NCBI GenBank assembly: GCA_023132075.1
Contig: JAGLYT010000091.1
Span: 1-6,672 of the forward strand
Length of the DNA: 6,672 bases
Direction: 5' to 3'
DNA from: a bacterium
Lineage (GTDB): Bacteria; CBDUZB01; JAGLHV01
Under the pieces are notes generated by a model. That model worked only from the letters and a program-made list of their open reading frames with translations. It made no database searches and had not been told where the DNA came from. Positions 1 through 6,650 of this stretch are shown here, in pieces. Position numbers and translations under genes: made by a program. The stretch's first letter is position 1, and each line of letters opens with the position of its first letter.

Positions 1-1051
1 AGAAAAAAAGATAAAAGAAAGGATTTTTACCTGACGCAAAAATTAAAGAAACTATCAGCAACAAAAAAAGATATGACCATAATTTATTTTTATGCTTAAA
101 AATTAATGCTGTTAAAGAAAAAAATAAAGGCAGTATTCCTATATAAAAAGTAGTAAGCCAATATTGTCTAATTGCCCAAAAAACATTACCAAAAGGATTT
201 TCAGAAAAAAACACAGCACAAGTTTTACCAAATAAAGAAGGCAATATAAATTTAATTAAAAATAACGGAGGTAAACTCCAATTAACGGCATCACTAAAAG
301 ATACTCTTGCCCTGGAAGAATAAAATAGTCCTTCTAAAACAGGAAGAAAATGAATCAAAGAAATAGTGAGGCCGATTATTCCAATTATAAAAAAAATTAA
401 AAAATGTTTCTTCCCGGCATTTGTTTTTTTAACCGATTTTAATAGAACATATAGAAATAAAGCAACTATCGTATAAAGCAATATTTGCGTGTATCCGCTA
501 AAAAACTGAAAGCTAAAAGTAATTCCTGTAACAATGATAAAAAATATTTCTTTTTTATTCTCCAGACTTTCTTTGAAAAATAAAAATATCAAAGGAAGCC
601 ATATACAAGAACCCATTGCACTAAAAAATTCAATTTGGACCAAAAAGTACCCGCCCAAACTAAAAATGAAACCACAAACAAAAGAACTTTCTTTACTAAG
701 TTTTACTTTTCGTGCTAAAAGATACATAAATAAGCCGGCAAGAAACAAGTGGGAAAAAACAAAAATCTTATAACCTAAAGTAAAACCGAATATATAAAAC
801 AAAAGTGTAACAGGATAAAATAAGGCAGTTTGAATGTTAGCAATAAATGCCTGCCCATTACATAAATATGGATTCCACAAGTAAATTATTCCTTTTCTTA
901 TTCCTTCCGCATTAAATGACCACCATGGTTGAAAGGAATACATTGTGTCACCTATAAAAAAAATTCGCTTCAGGAAAATAATTTTTGCCAAAAAAAAGAT
1001 AATTAAAACATTTAAAGCAACTATAAAGCATCCCTCTTTTTTCATTATCAT
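1..1051 (-). CDS. YfhO-family membrane protein, second paralogue (3' end outside window)
   Basis: An uninterrupted minus-strand frame runs from ATG at 1051 to the left edge (350 codons, no stop), so the C-terminal half is missing. It is a polytopic membrane protein: TM1 at about residues 9-27, then an extracytoplasmic loop with FFIGD (Asp35), LWNPY (58-62), FIANIQ (69-74) and LFYP (77-80), followed by further hydrophobic segments. These signatures match the neighbouring complete YfhO-like protein without a gap: 26 of 50 residues are identical over positions 31-80, including Asp35. YfhO proteins are GT-C-like glycosyltransferases or relatives acting outside the membrane on lipid-linked sugars; that role is inferred here. 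The start at 1051 is chosen because GGAG lies nine bases upstream; a second in-frame ATG at 1045 would be spaced too far. It follows gene C by 43 bases, so it is probably co-transcribed. One difference from gene C: the loop that reads FGNP..E..WGEG there reads SENPFGNVFWAIRQ here, so the acidic residues are not kept. Acceptor and sugar are unknown. Confidence 0.85.
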   Translation of the reverse strand, partial: MIMKKEGCFIVALNVLIIFFLAKIIFLKRIFFIGDTMYSFQPWWSFNAEGIRKGIIYLWNPYLCNGQAFIANIQTALFYPVTLLFYIFGFTLGYKIFVFSHLFLAGLFMYLLARKVKLSKESSFVCGFIFSLGGYFLVQIEFFSAMGSCIWLPLIFLFFKESLENKKEIFFIIVTGITFSFQFFSGYTQILLYTIVALFLYVLLKSVKKTNAGKKHFLIFFIIGIIGLTISLIHFLPVLEGLFYSSRARVSFSDAVNWSLPPLFLIKFILPSLFGKTCAVFFSENPFGNVFWAIRQYWLTTFYIGILPLFFSLTALIFKHKNKLWSYLFLLLIVSLIFASGKNPFFYLFF

Positions 1052-1060
1052 TTATTCTGT

Positions 1061-1064
1061 CTCC
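1061..1064 (-). promoter_or_regulatory. Ribosome binding site for the second YfhO-like gene
   Basis: Reading leftward, GGAG is followed by nine bases and then ATG at 1051. This is the clearest Shine-Dalgarno-like motif in the window, and it decides the start of a gene whose 3' end is off the edge. The in-frame ATG two codons later would be 15 bases away. Confidence 0.6.
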
Positions 1065-1094
1065 ACATAAAAACATATAATCAAAATATGAAAA

Positions 1095-3284
1095 TTATTT
1101 TGCTTTGCACCATAAACAAGCTGTATTTTTCATTTTAATTAATAATAAAATTATCGAAAAAACTGTTACATATAAACCAATCCTGAATGCATGGGGAATT
1201 TCATAAAAAAATCTTACCATCGACTTACCCTGCGGTAAATATATCGCCCTAAAACAATAATCTGCTTTATATATTTGTTTCCTCATTCCATTGACATAAA
1301 CCCTCCATCCCGGATAATAGGTATCAGTTAAAACAAGCCAGGCAGACTTTTTTAAAACATATTTAATTTCAACTTTATTTGGCTCATATTCAGTAATTGC
1401 AATTTCGCCCTTATTTTTTTCCCGGGATTCTTCCTCATTAAAAAAACTGTGTTCCTGCCCTTTTGTCTTTTGAACACTAGATGATTCCAATATTACTTCT
1501 TCCGACGGATTAAAATCATGACTCTTCATATATTTTAATATTTCCTTCTCCGGCAAAAATTTAGCTTTATTTACAAAAAATGCCCGAGGAAGAAAATCGA
1601 CATTCTGATAAATGCTCACCTTCCCATCTTTCATTTTCTTATAACCAACGTTAGGAAAAAAAGAATTTAATAAATATTTCACATTAACCAAATCCAAAAG
1701 TTTATCGATTATTTCCACTGAACTCGAAAAAACAAGAGCATCTAAAAATTCATCAAAATATTTTATCCTTATATCCTGCCCGTCAAAATTAAAAAGATGA
1801 AAGGGCACATTTATGTTACTGTAAAGATTATCTTTCAAATTTATCCAGGCATGTAAATGATTTATTCCTTCTACGTCTTTTTCATCATAAACGTTTGGTG
1901 CTAAAAAAAAGCGGAAAATTTCCTTGTCTTTTTTTAAAAATTCAATTTTTTCTCCTCCTACGCTAAAAAATATTTCTCTTAAATAAGGATTTTGCCCCAT
2001 TCCAAAAATAAACAAATCAATCATTATGGCAATAAAAATTAGACCCTTTATCCATAATTGTTTTTTTTTCATCCATGCTTTATTGTCCGTTTTACCAAAA
2101 AACCCTAATATGTATCCGGTTAAATAATCAATACTTAGTCCACTAACAATACACAAAAAAAATACCGACAAAAACATAAAGGTCACAGGATAACGAATCC
2201 ATCGGAAAAAGAAAAAATTTCGATACAGCAAATAATAAACCGGCGTATAATAGCCAAAAGCTAAGATTACGCAGGAAATTAAACAAAAATTAAAAAAACA
2301 CACTATCTTGTCTTTCTGTTTGAAAAGCAAATAAAATAATGAAAATAACAATGGGAATAATCCTATGTAAACACAAGTTGCCCAAAACTGTCCTTCCCCC
2401 CAACATTTTTCACCTACCGGATTACCAAAGAAAAAGGGACTAATAAAAGTTATTGCCCGCTGAAAAGAAAAAGACCAAATAGATGCCATGGCATAATCAA
2501 ACCCCTCTCCACCCCGCACGGAAAGATTTAAAAATTCTAAAGAAGGGAGAAACTGAATAAAAGAAAAGACAATACTCATCCCCCCCCCGGCAATAAAAAC
2601 AAATCCAACTTTGATTAAGTTGTTTTCTATTCTGCCCTTTTTTAACATAAATATTTCAAAAAAAGCATAGAAAAACAAAATTAATATTGTATATATCAAA
2701 TATTGAATGTGTCCGGAAAAAAATTGATAACTCAAACTTAAAGATAAAAACAATATGATTTTTTTATCTTTTAAACCTCTCCGGAATAATAACACAATCA
2801 AAGGAATCCATATTATTACCCCTAAAATACTTAAAAATTGTAAACGGGTGCTCATACATCCATTGAACATAAACAACGCCGCTGAGATAAGTATGGCAAT
2901 ATTTGATACCCGTTTAGTAAAAATTTTTTCATTAGATAAACTCTTCATTAACAAAGCAAAAAAATACCCTCCCATAAAAAGATGTAATACTACAAAAAAT
3001 TTATAGGCTAACGGAAAATTAAAAAGATAAAATAATATAGTAAAAGGATAAAATAAGGATGATTGCAGATTTGCCAAGAAAGGCATCCCTGAATAGATAT
3101 AAGGATTCCACAACGGCAGAGTCCCTTTAATTATGTTTTCCTGAGCAAAAACACGGTAAGGATGAAATTGGTATAAAATATCCTGAATAAAAAAACAACA
3201 GGGCTTAAACAAAATTTTAGAAAAAAAGATAATAATTAACGACAAAAAAATAAAACAAAACAATCTTATATCTTTTGCTCTCAT
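1095..3284 (-). CDS. YfhO-family polytopic membrane protein (putative GT-C-type glycosyltransferase)
   Basis: This is a complete 729-residue protein. TM1 spans about 8-26 and is followed by an extracytoplasmic loop with FFIQD (Asp35), LWNPY (58-62), MPFLANLQS (67-75) and LFYP (77-80). Roughly a dozen hydrophobic segments run to about residue 428. Other family signatures are FFGNP (285-289), a WGEG loop (295-298) and RYP (364-366). Residues about 431-700 form a large extracytoplasmic domain with the typical YfhO ending: YYPGW (656-660), then LPQGK and a final TM at about 702-718. Characterised YfhO homologues (B. subtilis, Listeria) work in glycosylation of cell-surface polymers with lipid-linked sugars; the same role here is inference, with Asp35 as a likely catalytic-loop acid. 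The ATG at 3284 has only a weak purine-rich leader (GAGAAG seven bases upstream). It sits 90 bases after the GT2 gene and 43 before a paralogue. The gene contains a nine-G tract (three GGG codons, residues 233-235) and a nine-A tract (Lys405-407), both prone to slippage. Confidence 0.9.
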   Translation of the reverse strand: MRAKDIRLFCFIFLSLIIIFFSKILFKPCCFFIQDILYQFHPYRVFAQENIIKGTLPLWNPYIYSGMPFLANLQSSLFYPFTILFYLFNFPLAYKFFVVLHLFMGGYFFALLMKSLSNEKIFTKRVSNIAILISAALFMFNGCMSTRLQFLSILGVIIWIPLIVLLFRRGLKDKKIILFLSLSLSYQFFSGHIQYLIYTILILFFYAFFEIFMLKKGRIENNLIKVGFVFIAGGGMSIVFSFIQFLPSLEFLNLSVRGGEGFDYAMASIWSFSFQRAITFISPFFFGNPVGEKCWGEGQFWATCVYIGLFPLLFSLFYLLFKQKDKIVCFFNFCLISCVILAFGYYTPVYYLLYRNFFFFRWIRYPVTFMFLSVFFLCIVSGLSIDYLTGYILGFFGKTDNKAWMKKKQLWIKGLIFIAIMIDLFIFGMGQNPYLREIFFSVGGEKIEFLKKDKEIFRFFLAPNVYDEKDVEGINHLHAWINLKDNLYSNINVPFHLFNFDGQDIRIKYFDEFLDALVFSSSVEIIDKLLDLVNVKYLLNSFFPNVGYKKMKDGKVSIYQNVDFLPRAFFVNKAKFLPEKEILKYMKSHDFNPSEEVILESSSVQKTKGQEHSFFNEEESREKNKGEIAITEYEPNKVEIKYVLKKSAWLVLTDTYYPGWRVYVNGMRKQIYKADYCFRAIYLPQGKSMVRFFYEIPHAFRIGLYVTVFSIILLLIKMKNTACLWCKAK
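2061..2069 (-). repeat. Nine-A coding homopolymer in the YfhO-like gene
   Basis: On the coding strand nine A form three AAA codons (Lys405-407). They lie in the basic loop between the membrane core and the last TM before the large C-terminal domain. Losing one A gives a stop four codons past the tract (AAC AAT TAT GGA TAA); gaining one gives a TGA about 15 codons later. Long A runs are common in AT-rich genes, so this alone is weak evidence of a switch. Confidence 0.9.
2580..2588 (-). repeat. Nine-G coding homopolymer, candidate slippage (phase-variation) tract
   Basis: The plus strand shows nine C in a row; on the coding strand these are nine G, exactly three GGG glycine codons (residues 233-235), between GCC and ATG. 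In such an AT-rich gene a G9 run is exceptional. Eight G would read GGG GGG GGA TGA, stopping translation at once within the membrane core. Ten G would run about 27 codons out of frame to a TGA. As given, the frame is open. The tract is directly visible; a switching function is inferred. Confidence 0.95.
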
Positions 3285-3325
3285 AAGCTTTCTTCTCTTT
3301 CACCGTATAAAACCAATAAGCCACG

Positions 3326-3368
3326 ATTGGCTACTAATCATTGGCTATTATTTCACTAGCCATTAATG
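3326..3368. repeat. Degenerate seven-base tandem repeat in the GT2-YfhO gap
   Basis: On the plus strand the stretch reads as heptads starting with A: ATTGGCT, ACTAATC, ATTGGCT, ATTATTT, then after one extra base ACTAGCC and ATTAATG. Most fit A-Y-T-R-R-Y-Y. The first two pairs also form a 14-base direct repeat (11 of 14 match). TGGCTA at 3342-3347 and TAGCCA at 3357-3362 form an inverted repeat nine bases apart. AGCCA at 3319-3323 pairs with TGGCT at 3328-3332. It fills about half of the 90-base gap. It looks like a simple-sequence element rather than a regulatory site; function unknown. Confidence 0.6.
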
Positions 3369-3374
3369 AGCGAA

Positions 3375-4124
3375 TTAACTGCTTTTAAAAAAATTATAAA
3401 GTTTTAATTTAATTTTAAGGATAAGCAAAAAATATTGCAGAATAGTTTTTGCTATTTTCATTTTACTTTTGCTTCCTTTCAAATCATATCTCAAAACAAG
3501 CGGAACTTCATTAATATTGGCAGAAACCATTGATAATTTAATTAAAAGTTCCACCATACAGGTAAACCCTTTTTCTTCTATAAGCTTCTCTCCCCAAACC
3601 CTATATCCTTCCTTAAGCACTACCCCCTTATAAGCACGATATCCACAGGTATAATCTCTTACTCCCTTCAATGGAAATAAAATTTTAAGTAATGTGTTTA
3701 CTGCCTTACTTAAAGAAGAGCGATAGAAGGATAAACCAATTTCTTCTCCTCCCGGTTGATAACGCGAAGCAATTACTATATCACTACCGTTTTTTAAATC
3801 TTTTTCCATCAACAAGATTAATTCCGGATTATGAGTATTATCAGCATCCAGAGTAACTATAATATCACCATCCTTAATACCATTAATAATCTTAAATATT
3901 CCGGTTTTTATTGCCTTCCCCAAGCCTTCAGTGTTTTGATGCTGAATAATTTCCAAAGGAATTTCCCCGGAGTATTTTACGGCTAATTCAAAAGTATCAT
4001 CCGTGCTTCCGTCATCTACCAGAATAATACGATATTCTTTTCCTTTCATTACCTTAATAAATGATTGAAACAATAACGAAAGAACAGCCCCTTCATTATA
4101 AGCAGGTAAAATTATAAAAACCAT
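3375..4124 (-). CDS. Family 2 glycosyltransferase, DPM1-like polyprenyl-phosphate sugar synthase
   Basis: The 249-residue protein is of the usual length for a single-domain DPM1-type enzyme, which transfers a nucleotide-activated sugar to a polyprenyl phosphate at the cytoplasmic face. GT-A signatures are in order: LPAYNEG (6-12), VDDGSTDDT (36-44), EGLGKA (66-71), the metal/nucleotide-binding LDADNTHNP (92-100, DxD at 93-95), ASRYQPGG (119-126), the Arg135/Ser139 segment, DYTCGYRAY (157-165), GFTCMVELL (186-194) and EVPL followed by GSKSKM (217-222). After residue about 225 comes a short hydrophobic/basic tail, probably a membrane anchor. It lacks the two TM helices of CsbB/GtrB-type enzymes and the TM domain of bacterial Ppm1-type fusions. 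The start at 4124 follows a weak GGGA nine bases upstream. It lies 54 bases after the Wzy-like gene and 90 bases before a YfhO-like gene, which suggests that it makes the lipid-linked donor for them (inference). Sugar specificity (mannose, glucose, GlcNAc) cannot be told. Confidence 0.92.
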   Translation of the reverse strand: MVFIILPAYNEGAVLSLLFQSFIKVMKGKEYRIILVDDGSTDDTFELAVKYSGEIPLEIIQHQNTEGLGKAIKTGIFKIINGIKDGDIIVTLDADNTHNPELILLMEKDLKNGSDIVIASRYQPGGEEIGLSFYRSSLSKAVNTLLKILFPLKGVRDYTCGYRAYKGVVLKEGYRVWGEKLIEEKGFTCMVELLIKLSMVSANINEVPLVLRYDLKGSKSKMKIAKTILQYFLLILKIKLKLYNFFKSS

Positions 4125-4178
4125 TTTTCATCGTCCCGGATTAATAACATAATCTTCACATAACCATTTATCTTTCTA

Positions 4179-6338
4179 TCATTTATATTTCTTATTTATT
4201 TTTTTTAAATTATTTTCATACATCTTATTGTCAGGATTAATCTGCAATGCTTTTTCTGCCATAGATTTCGCCTTTTTATACTTTTTTTGTGAAAAATATA
4301 ATCCTCCTAAATTACTATAAGCCGGTGCAAAATCAGAGTTAACTTTTATCGCTTCCTCATAGAAAAAAAGAGCTCTTTTAAAATCATCCCGTTTAAAATA
4401 CTGATAGCCCATTGTATCATACAGTATTGCATAATCAAATTTAATAAGTGCCTTTTCATAATTAGAGCCGGAATTAAATAAATTCTCCACACTATGCCGC
4501 AATTTCAGTATCTTCAAAAATTCTTCTTCCGCTTCTTTATCTTTGTTTAATTTTAAAAGAGCAATACCCATCCAGTAATGTGCAGCGATATAATTCGGCT
4601 CTATACATACTGCCTCTTTCCAAACAGAAAGAGCTTTTTCATAATTGCCTTCATTGAAATATAAAGAAGCCAAATGAAAACGCAAAAAAGGTTCTGTGGG
4701 ATTATAAAAAATAGCTTTTTTATATTCATACAAAGTATTAGGCAAAAATTTTTTAAAATCAATTTCATAAAAAAACTGTCCTAACTGATTACGGTAGTAG
4801 GAATCATGGGGACTGAGCAGCACCATTTTTTTATATGCTCGTAAAATTTCCGGATATAAATACTTTTCCGGCACCTTTTTACTATTATATCGACGTAAAA
4901 AAGAATCTCCTGATTTTTTGTAATAATCAGCGTTTAAAGGATTATAAAAAAATGCTTTTTTCCAATTTTTTTTCTGCGAATGAAAATCACCTAAAAAAAT
5001 CATTATCACAAGAATTATTAACAAAAAAAATAATCCCATAATTATCGAAAAACCGTTTTTTCTACAAGTTATTTTATAAAAAGAGTTACTGCTAAAACTT
5101 GTTATTGTACATACAAATAATAGTAACGGTAACATTATGGCCGGTAAATGCAGGTTGAAATCTACTAAGCTATGACTAAAAATTGCTACAATACCAGAAA
5201 TGGCAGCGATAATATACTTATTATTTATATTATCGTTTTTATTTAATAATTTTATTCCTTTTTCAAAAAACAAATTAATCATCCATAAAATAATAATTAC
5301 TGCCGTAATTCCCAATTCCACACCAATTTGTAATATTTCATTATGCGCAAAACGAGTATATCTTCCATAACGGGCTAAAACATCTTTTACCGGAAAATTA
5401 TGTTGATAGAAACCTAGTTCGAAATTTCCTAATCCTACACCTAAAAAATGGTTCTCTTTTACTACGGCAATAGCCGACTTCCAAATATTGGGCCTTTGAT
5501 AAACAAACGGATCGATACTTTCCATTTTAAACAACCTCATTAAAGACGTTTCCGGAAAAACAATAAACAAAACCAATCCCACCACTAAAACGCTTATAAT
5601 TCCCCAAATTTTAAATCTCATTCCAAAAACAAACAAAAAAACAACTAAGAGAGAAAACAAACCTCCCCGGGAATGAGTAAAAGACAAACAAACAATCATT
5701 AAGCTAATTGATACAAAATAATAAATAGCAGAGGAAATCTTCAATCTTTCAGGTTTTAATTTTTCTCTTTTATATTCATCATAATTTTTAAAAGACACAC
5801 TGGAAGAAAACCAAGATTTTGATTGTCTCAATAACAAATTACTTATTCCTATTGCTATTCCTATCACTAAATAACCTGCTAAAAAATTTCGATTTGGAAA
5901 AGTGGCGTTAACCGTTTGTCCGGTAAAATGTTGATATATACCAATAAGCGAGAGTATTAATCCAATAATTATAATGCTCTGGTAGGAAACCTTAAGGAAT
6001 TTTACGGATTTCAGCGAAATAGTATTAATTAAAAGAAAACAAATTGAAAAATAAGTTATGCCTTTAATCAATCCAAGCAAACTATTATGCAAATAAAAAG
6101 AAAAAAATGTAGAAATAACAATATTAATAAACAATAGGACTAATGGAAAATCCAACATTGTTCTTTTAACCTTTATTTTTTGAGAAGAATAAAATTGTCT
6201 TACCCATAAAATAAATAAAAAATAAGTAAACACTTGCACAAAACTAAAAGAGGATATTTCTTTTCCTCCGTTATGCCACGGTAAAAAAATCAATATTATC
6301 CACAAACCCCATCTAACTAATTTATCGGTCTTTGACAT
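4179..6338 (-). CDS. O-antigen ligase/polymerase-family (Wzy_C) membrane protein with C-terminal TPR domain
   Basis: Numbering is from the ATG at 6338 (719 residues). Residues 1 to about 450 hold about 12 TM helices with O-antigen ligase/Wzy signatures: FPNRNFLAGYL (147-157), HSRGG (222-226), and a large periplasmic loop with QRPNIW (281-286), NHFLGVGLGNF (296-306) and AHNEILQIGVELG (331-343); then HSLVDFNLHLPA (389-400). The Arg in QRP and the His in HN match conserved residues of WaaL/Wzy-type enzymes. From about 455 the protein is extramembrane and repeats TPR-like helices, best at about 550-582, 583-614, 638-669 and 670-703. The family polymerises or ligates undecaprenyl-linked glycans (or transfers glycans to proteins, PglL-type); which applies here is unclear. 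An in-frame GTG at 6353 would add five residues, but it has no leader, whereas the ATG at 6338 has GGGG nine bases upstream. It is the first gene of the leftward block; the stop is TGA. Local G/C use is like its neighbours. Confidence 0.9.
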   Translation of the reverse strand: MSKTDKLVRWGLWIILIFLPWHNGGKEISSFSFVQVFTYFLFILWVRQFYSSQKIKVKRTMLDFPLVLLFINIVISTFFSFYLHNSLLGLIKGITYFSICFLLINTISLKSVKFLKVSYQSIIIIGLILSLIGIYQHFTGQTVNATFPNRNFLAGYLVIGIAIGISNLLLRQSKSWFSSSVSFKNYDEYKREKLKPERLKISSAIYYFVSISLMIVCLSFTHSRGGLFSLLVVFLFVFGMRFKIWGIISVLVVGLVLFIVFPETSLMRLFKMESIDPFVYQRPNIWKSAIAVVKENHFLGVGLGNFELGFYQHNFPVKDVLARYGRYTRFAHNEILQIGVELGITAVIIILWMINLFFEKGIKLLNKNDNINNKYIIAAISGIVAIFSHSLVDFNLHLPAIMLPLLLFVCTITSFSSNSFYKITCRKNGFSIIMGLFFLLIILVIMIFLGDFHSQKKNWKKAFFYNPLNADYYKKSGDSFLRRYNSKKVPEKYLYPEILRAYKKMVLLSPHDSYYRNQLGQFFYEIDFKKFLPNTLYEYKKAIFYNPTEPFLRFHLASLYFNEGNYEKALSVWKEAVCIEPNYIAAHYWMGIALLKLNKDKEAEEEFLKILKLRHSVENLFNSGSNYEKALIKFDYAILYDTMGYQYFKRDDFKRALFFYEEAIKVNSDFAPAYSNLGGLYFSQKKYKKAKSMAEKALQINPDNKMYENNLKKINKKYK

Positions 6339-6347
6339 TTCAATAAA

Positions 6348-6351
6348 CCCC
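6348..6351 (-). promoter_or_regulatory. Possible ribosome binding site for the Wzy-TPR gene
   Basis: Reading leftward, GGGG is followed by nine bases and ATG at 6338. It is not a canonical AGGAGG core, so support is moderate. It favours ATG 6338 over GTG 6353, which is preceded only by A/T-rich sequence. Confidence 0.35.
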
Positions 6352-6386
6352 ACATCAAAATATAATAATAATTCAAGACAAAAGAC

Positions 6387-6418
6387 AGTCCATGGTCCAC
6401 AGTCGATAATCCATAGAC
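6387..6418. repeat. Degenerate seven-base tandem repeat upstream of the Wzy-TPR gene
   Basis: Plus-strand heptads are AGTCCAT, GGTCCAC, AGTCGAT, AATCCAT, then a partial AGAC (consensus R-R-T-C-S-A-Y). On the minus strand the first unit is ATGGACT, five of seven bases the same as the ATTGGCT unit at 3326. It ends about 50 bases upstream of the gene A start. This looks like a simple-sequence or interspersed element; no function can be assigned. Confidence 0.65.
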
Positions 6419-6460
6419 AAAAACAAATAATAAAAAATAAATACGAAAAGACAGCTCCAT

Positions 6461-6486
6461 ACTTCGATTACACTCGGTACAAGTTC
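6461..6486. repeat. Short motif resembling a common intergenic interspersed sequence
   Basis: The plus strand reads ACTTCGATTACACTCGGTAC followed by AAGTTC, with ACTT and AAGT at opposite ends as a short inverted repeat. From memory it resembles the TTCGACTACGCTCGGTACAAG-type strings that recur between genes in several environmental bacterial genomes. A single copy is present here, so a repeat identity cannot be shown from this window. Confidence 0.35.
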
Positions 6487-6557
6487 ATGAAACAACTACA
6501 AACTAAAAGATAAATTCTAAACCATCCTTATAAACTGGAGGACCCGCATTACTGACC

Positions 6558-6647
6558 GGCGGACAAGCAAAATCTCAATTTTTTTAAACTATTTTTTTTA
6601 TCTTTTAACCAATCTAAACTCCGCCATAACAGATTGGCGAGACAGGC
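6558..6647. repeat. Two GC-rich repeat remnants with inverted repeats
   Basis: GGCGGACAAGC (6558-6568) and GGCGAGACAGGC (6636-6647) look like diverged copies of one motif in the same orientation. Around the second copy, CCAATCT (6609-6615) and AGATTGG (6631-6637) form a perfect seven-base inverted repeat. CGCCA (6622-6626) and TGGCG (6635-6639) form a five-base one that overlaps it, so the two stems exclude each other. The GC-rich islands contrast with the AT-rich surroundings and suggest an interspersed element. Confidence 0.4.
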
Positions 6648-6650
6648 AAT

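Noticed and set aside
534-773. A 79-codon plus-strand open frame
   Set aside because: It lies antisense inside the partial YfhO-like gene, which shows clear family motifs. Its product is Lys/Ser-rich with no recognisable pattern and no good leader.
2396-2401. Run of six C (six G on the coding strand) in the YfhO-like gene as another slippage tract
   Set aside because: It is too short to be a likely phase-variation site and encodes the W-G-E residues of a family-typical loop.
2755-3006. An 83-codon plus-strand open frame
   Set aside because: It is antisense to the conserved N-terminal half of the complete YfhO-like gene; composition is that of a shadow frame.
3311-3332. Hairpin AGCCA-loop-TGGCT followed by T-rich sequence as a terminator after the GT2 gene
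   Set aside because: The stem is only five base pairs and the T tract is broken (TTATTGGTTTTATA). It is better explained as part of the heptad repeat.
4835-5041. A 68-codon plus-strand open frame
   Set aside because: It is antisense to the Wzy-TPR gene, with no motif or ribosome binding site.
6357-6390. Sigma-70 promoter for the gene block, with TATATT as -10
   Set aside because: No -35 hexamer near TTGACA stands about 17 bases upstream (TGTCTT at that place). AT-rich DNA makes such -10 matches common.
6579-6602. Plus-strand T-runs as a terminator for a rightward gene
   Set aside because: No stable stem directly precedes the T-run and no plus-strand gene ends here.
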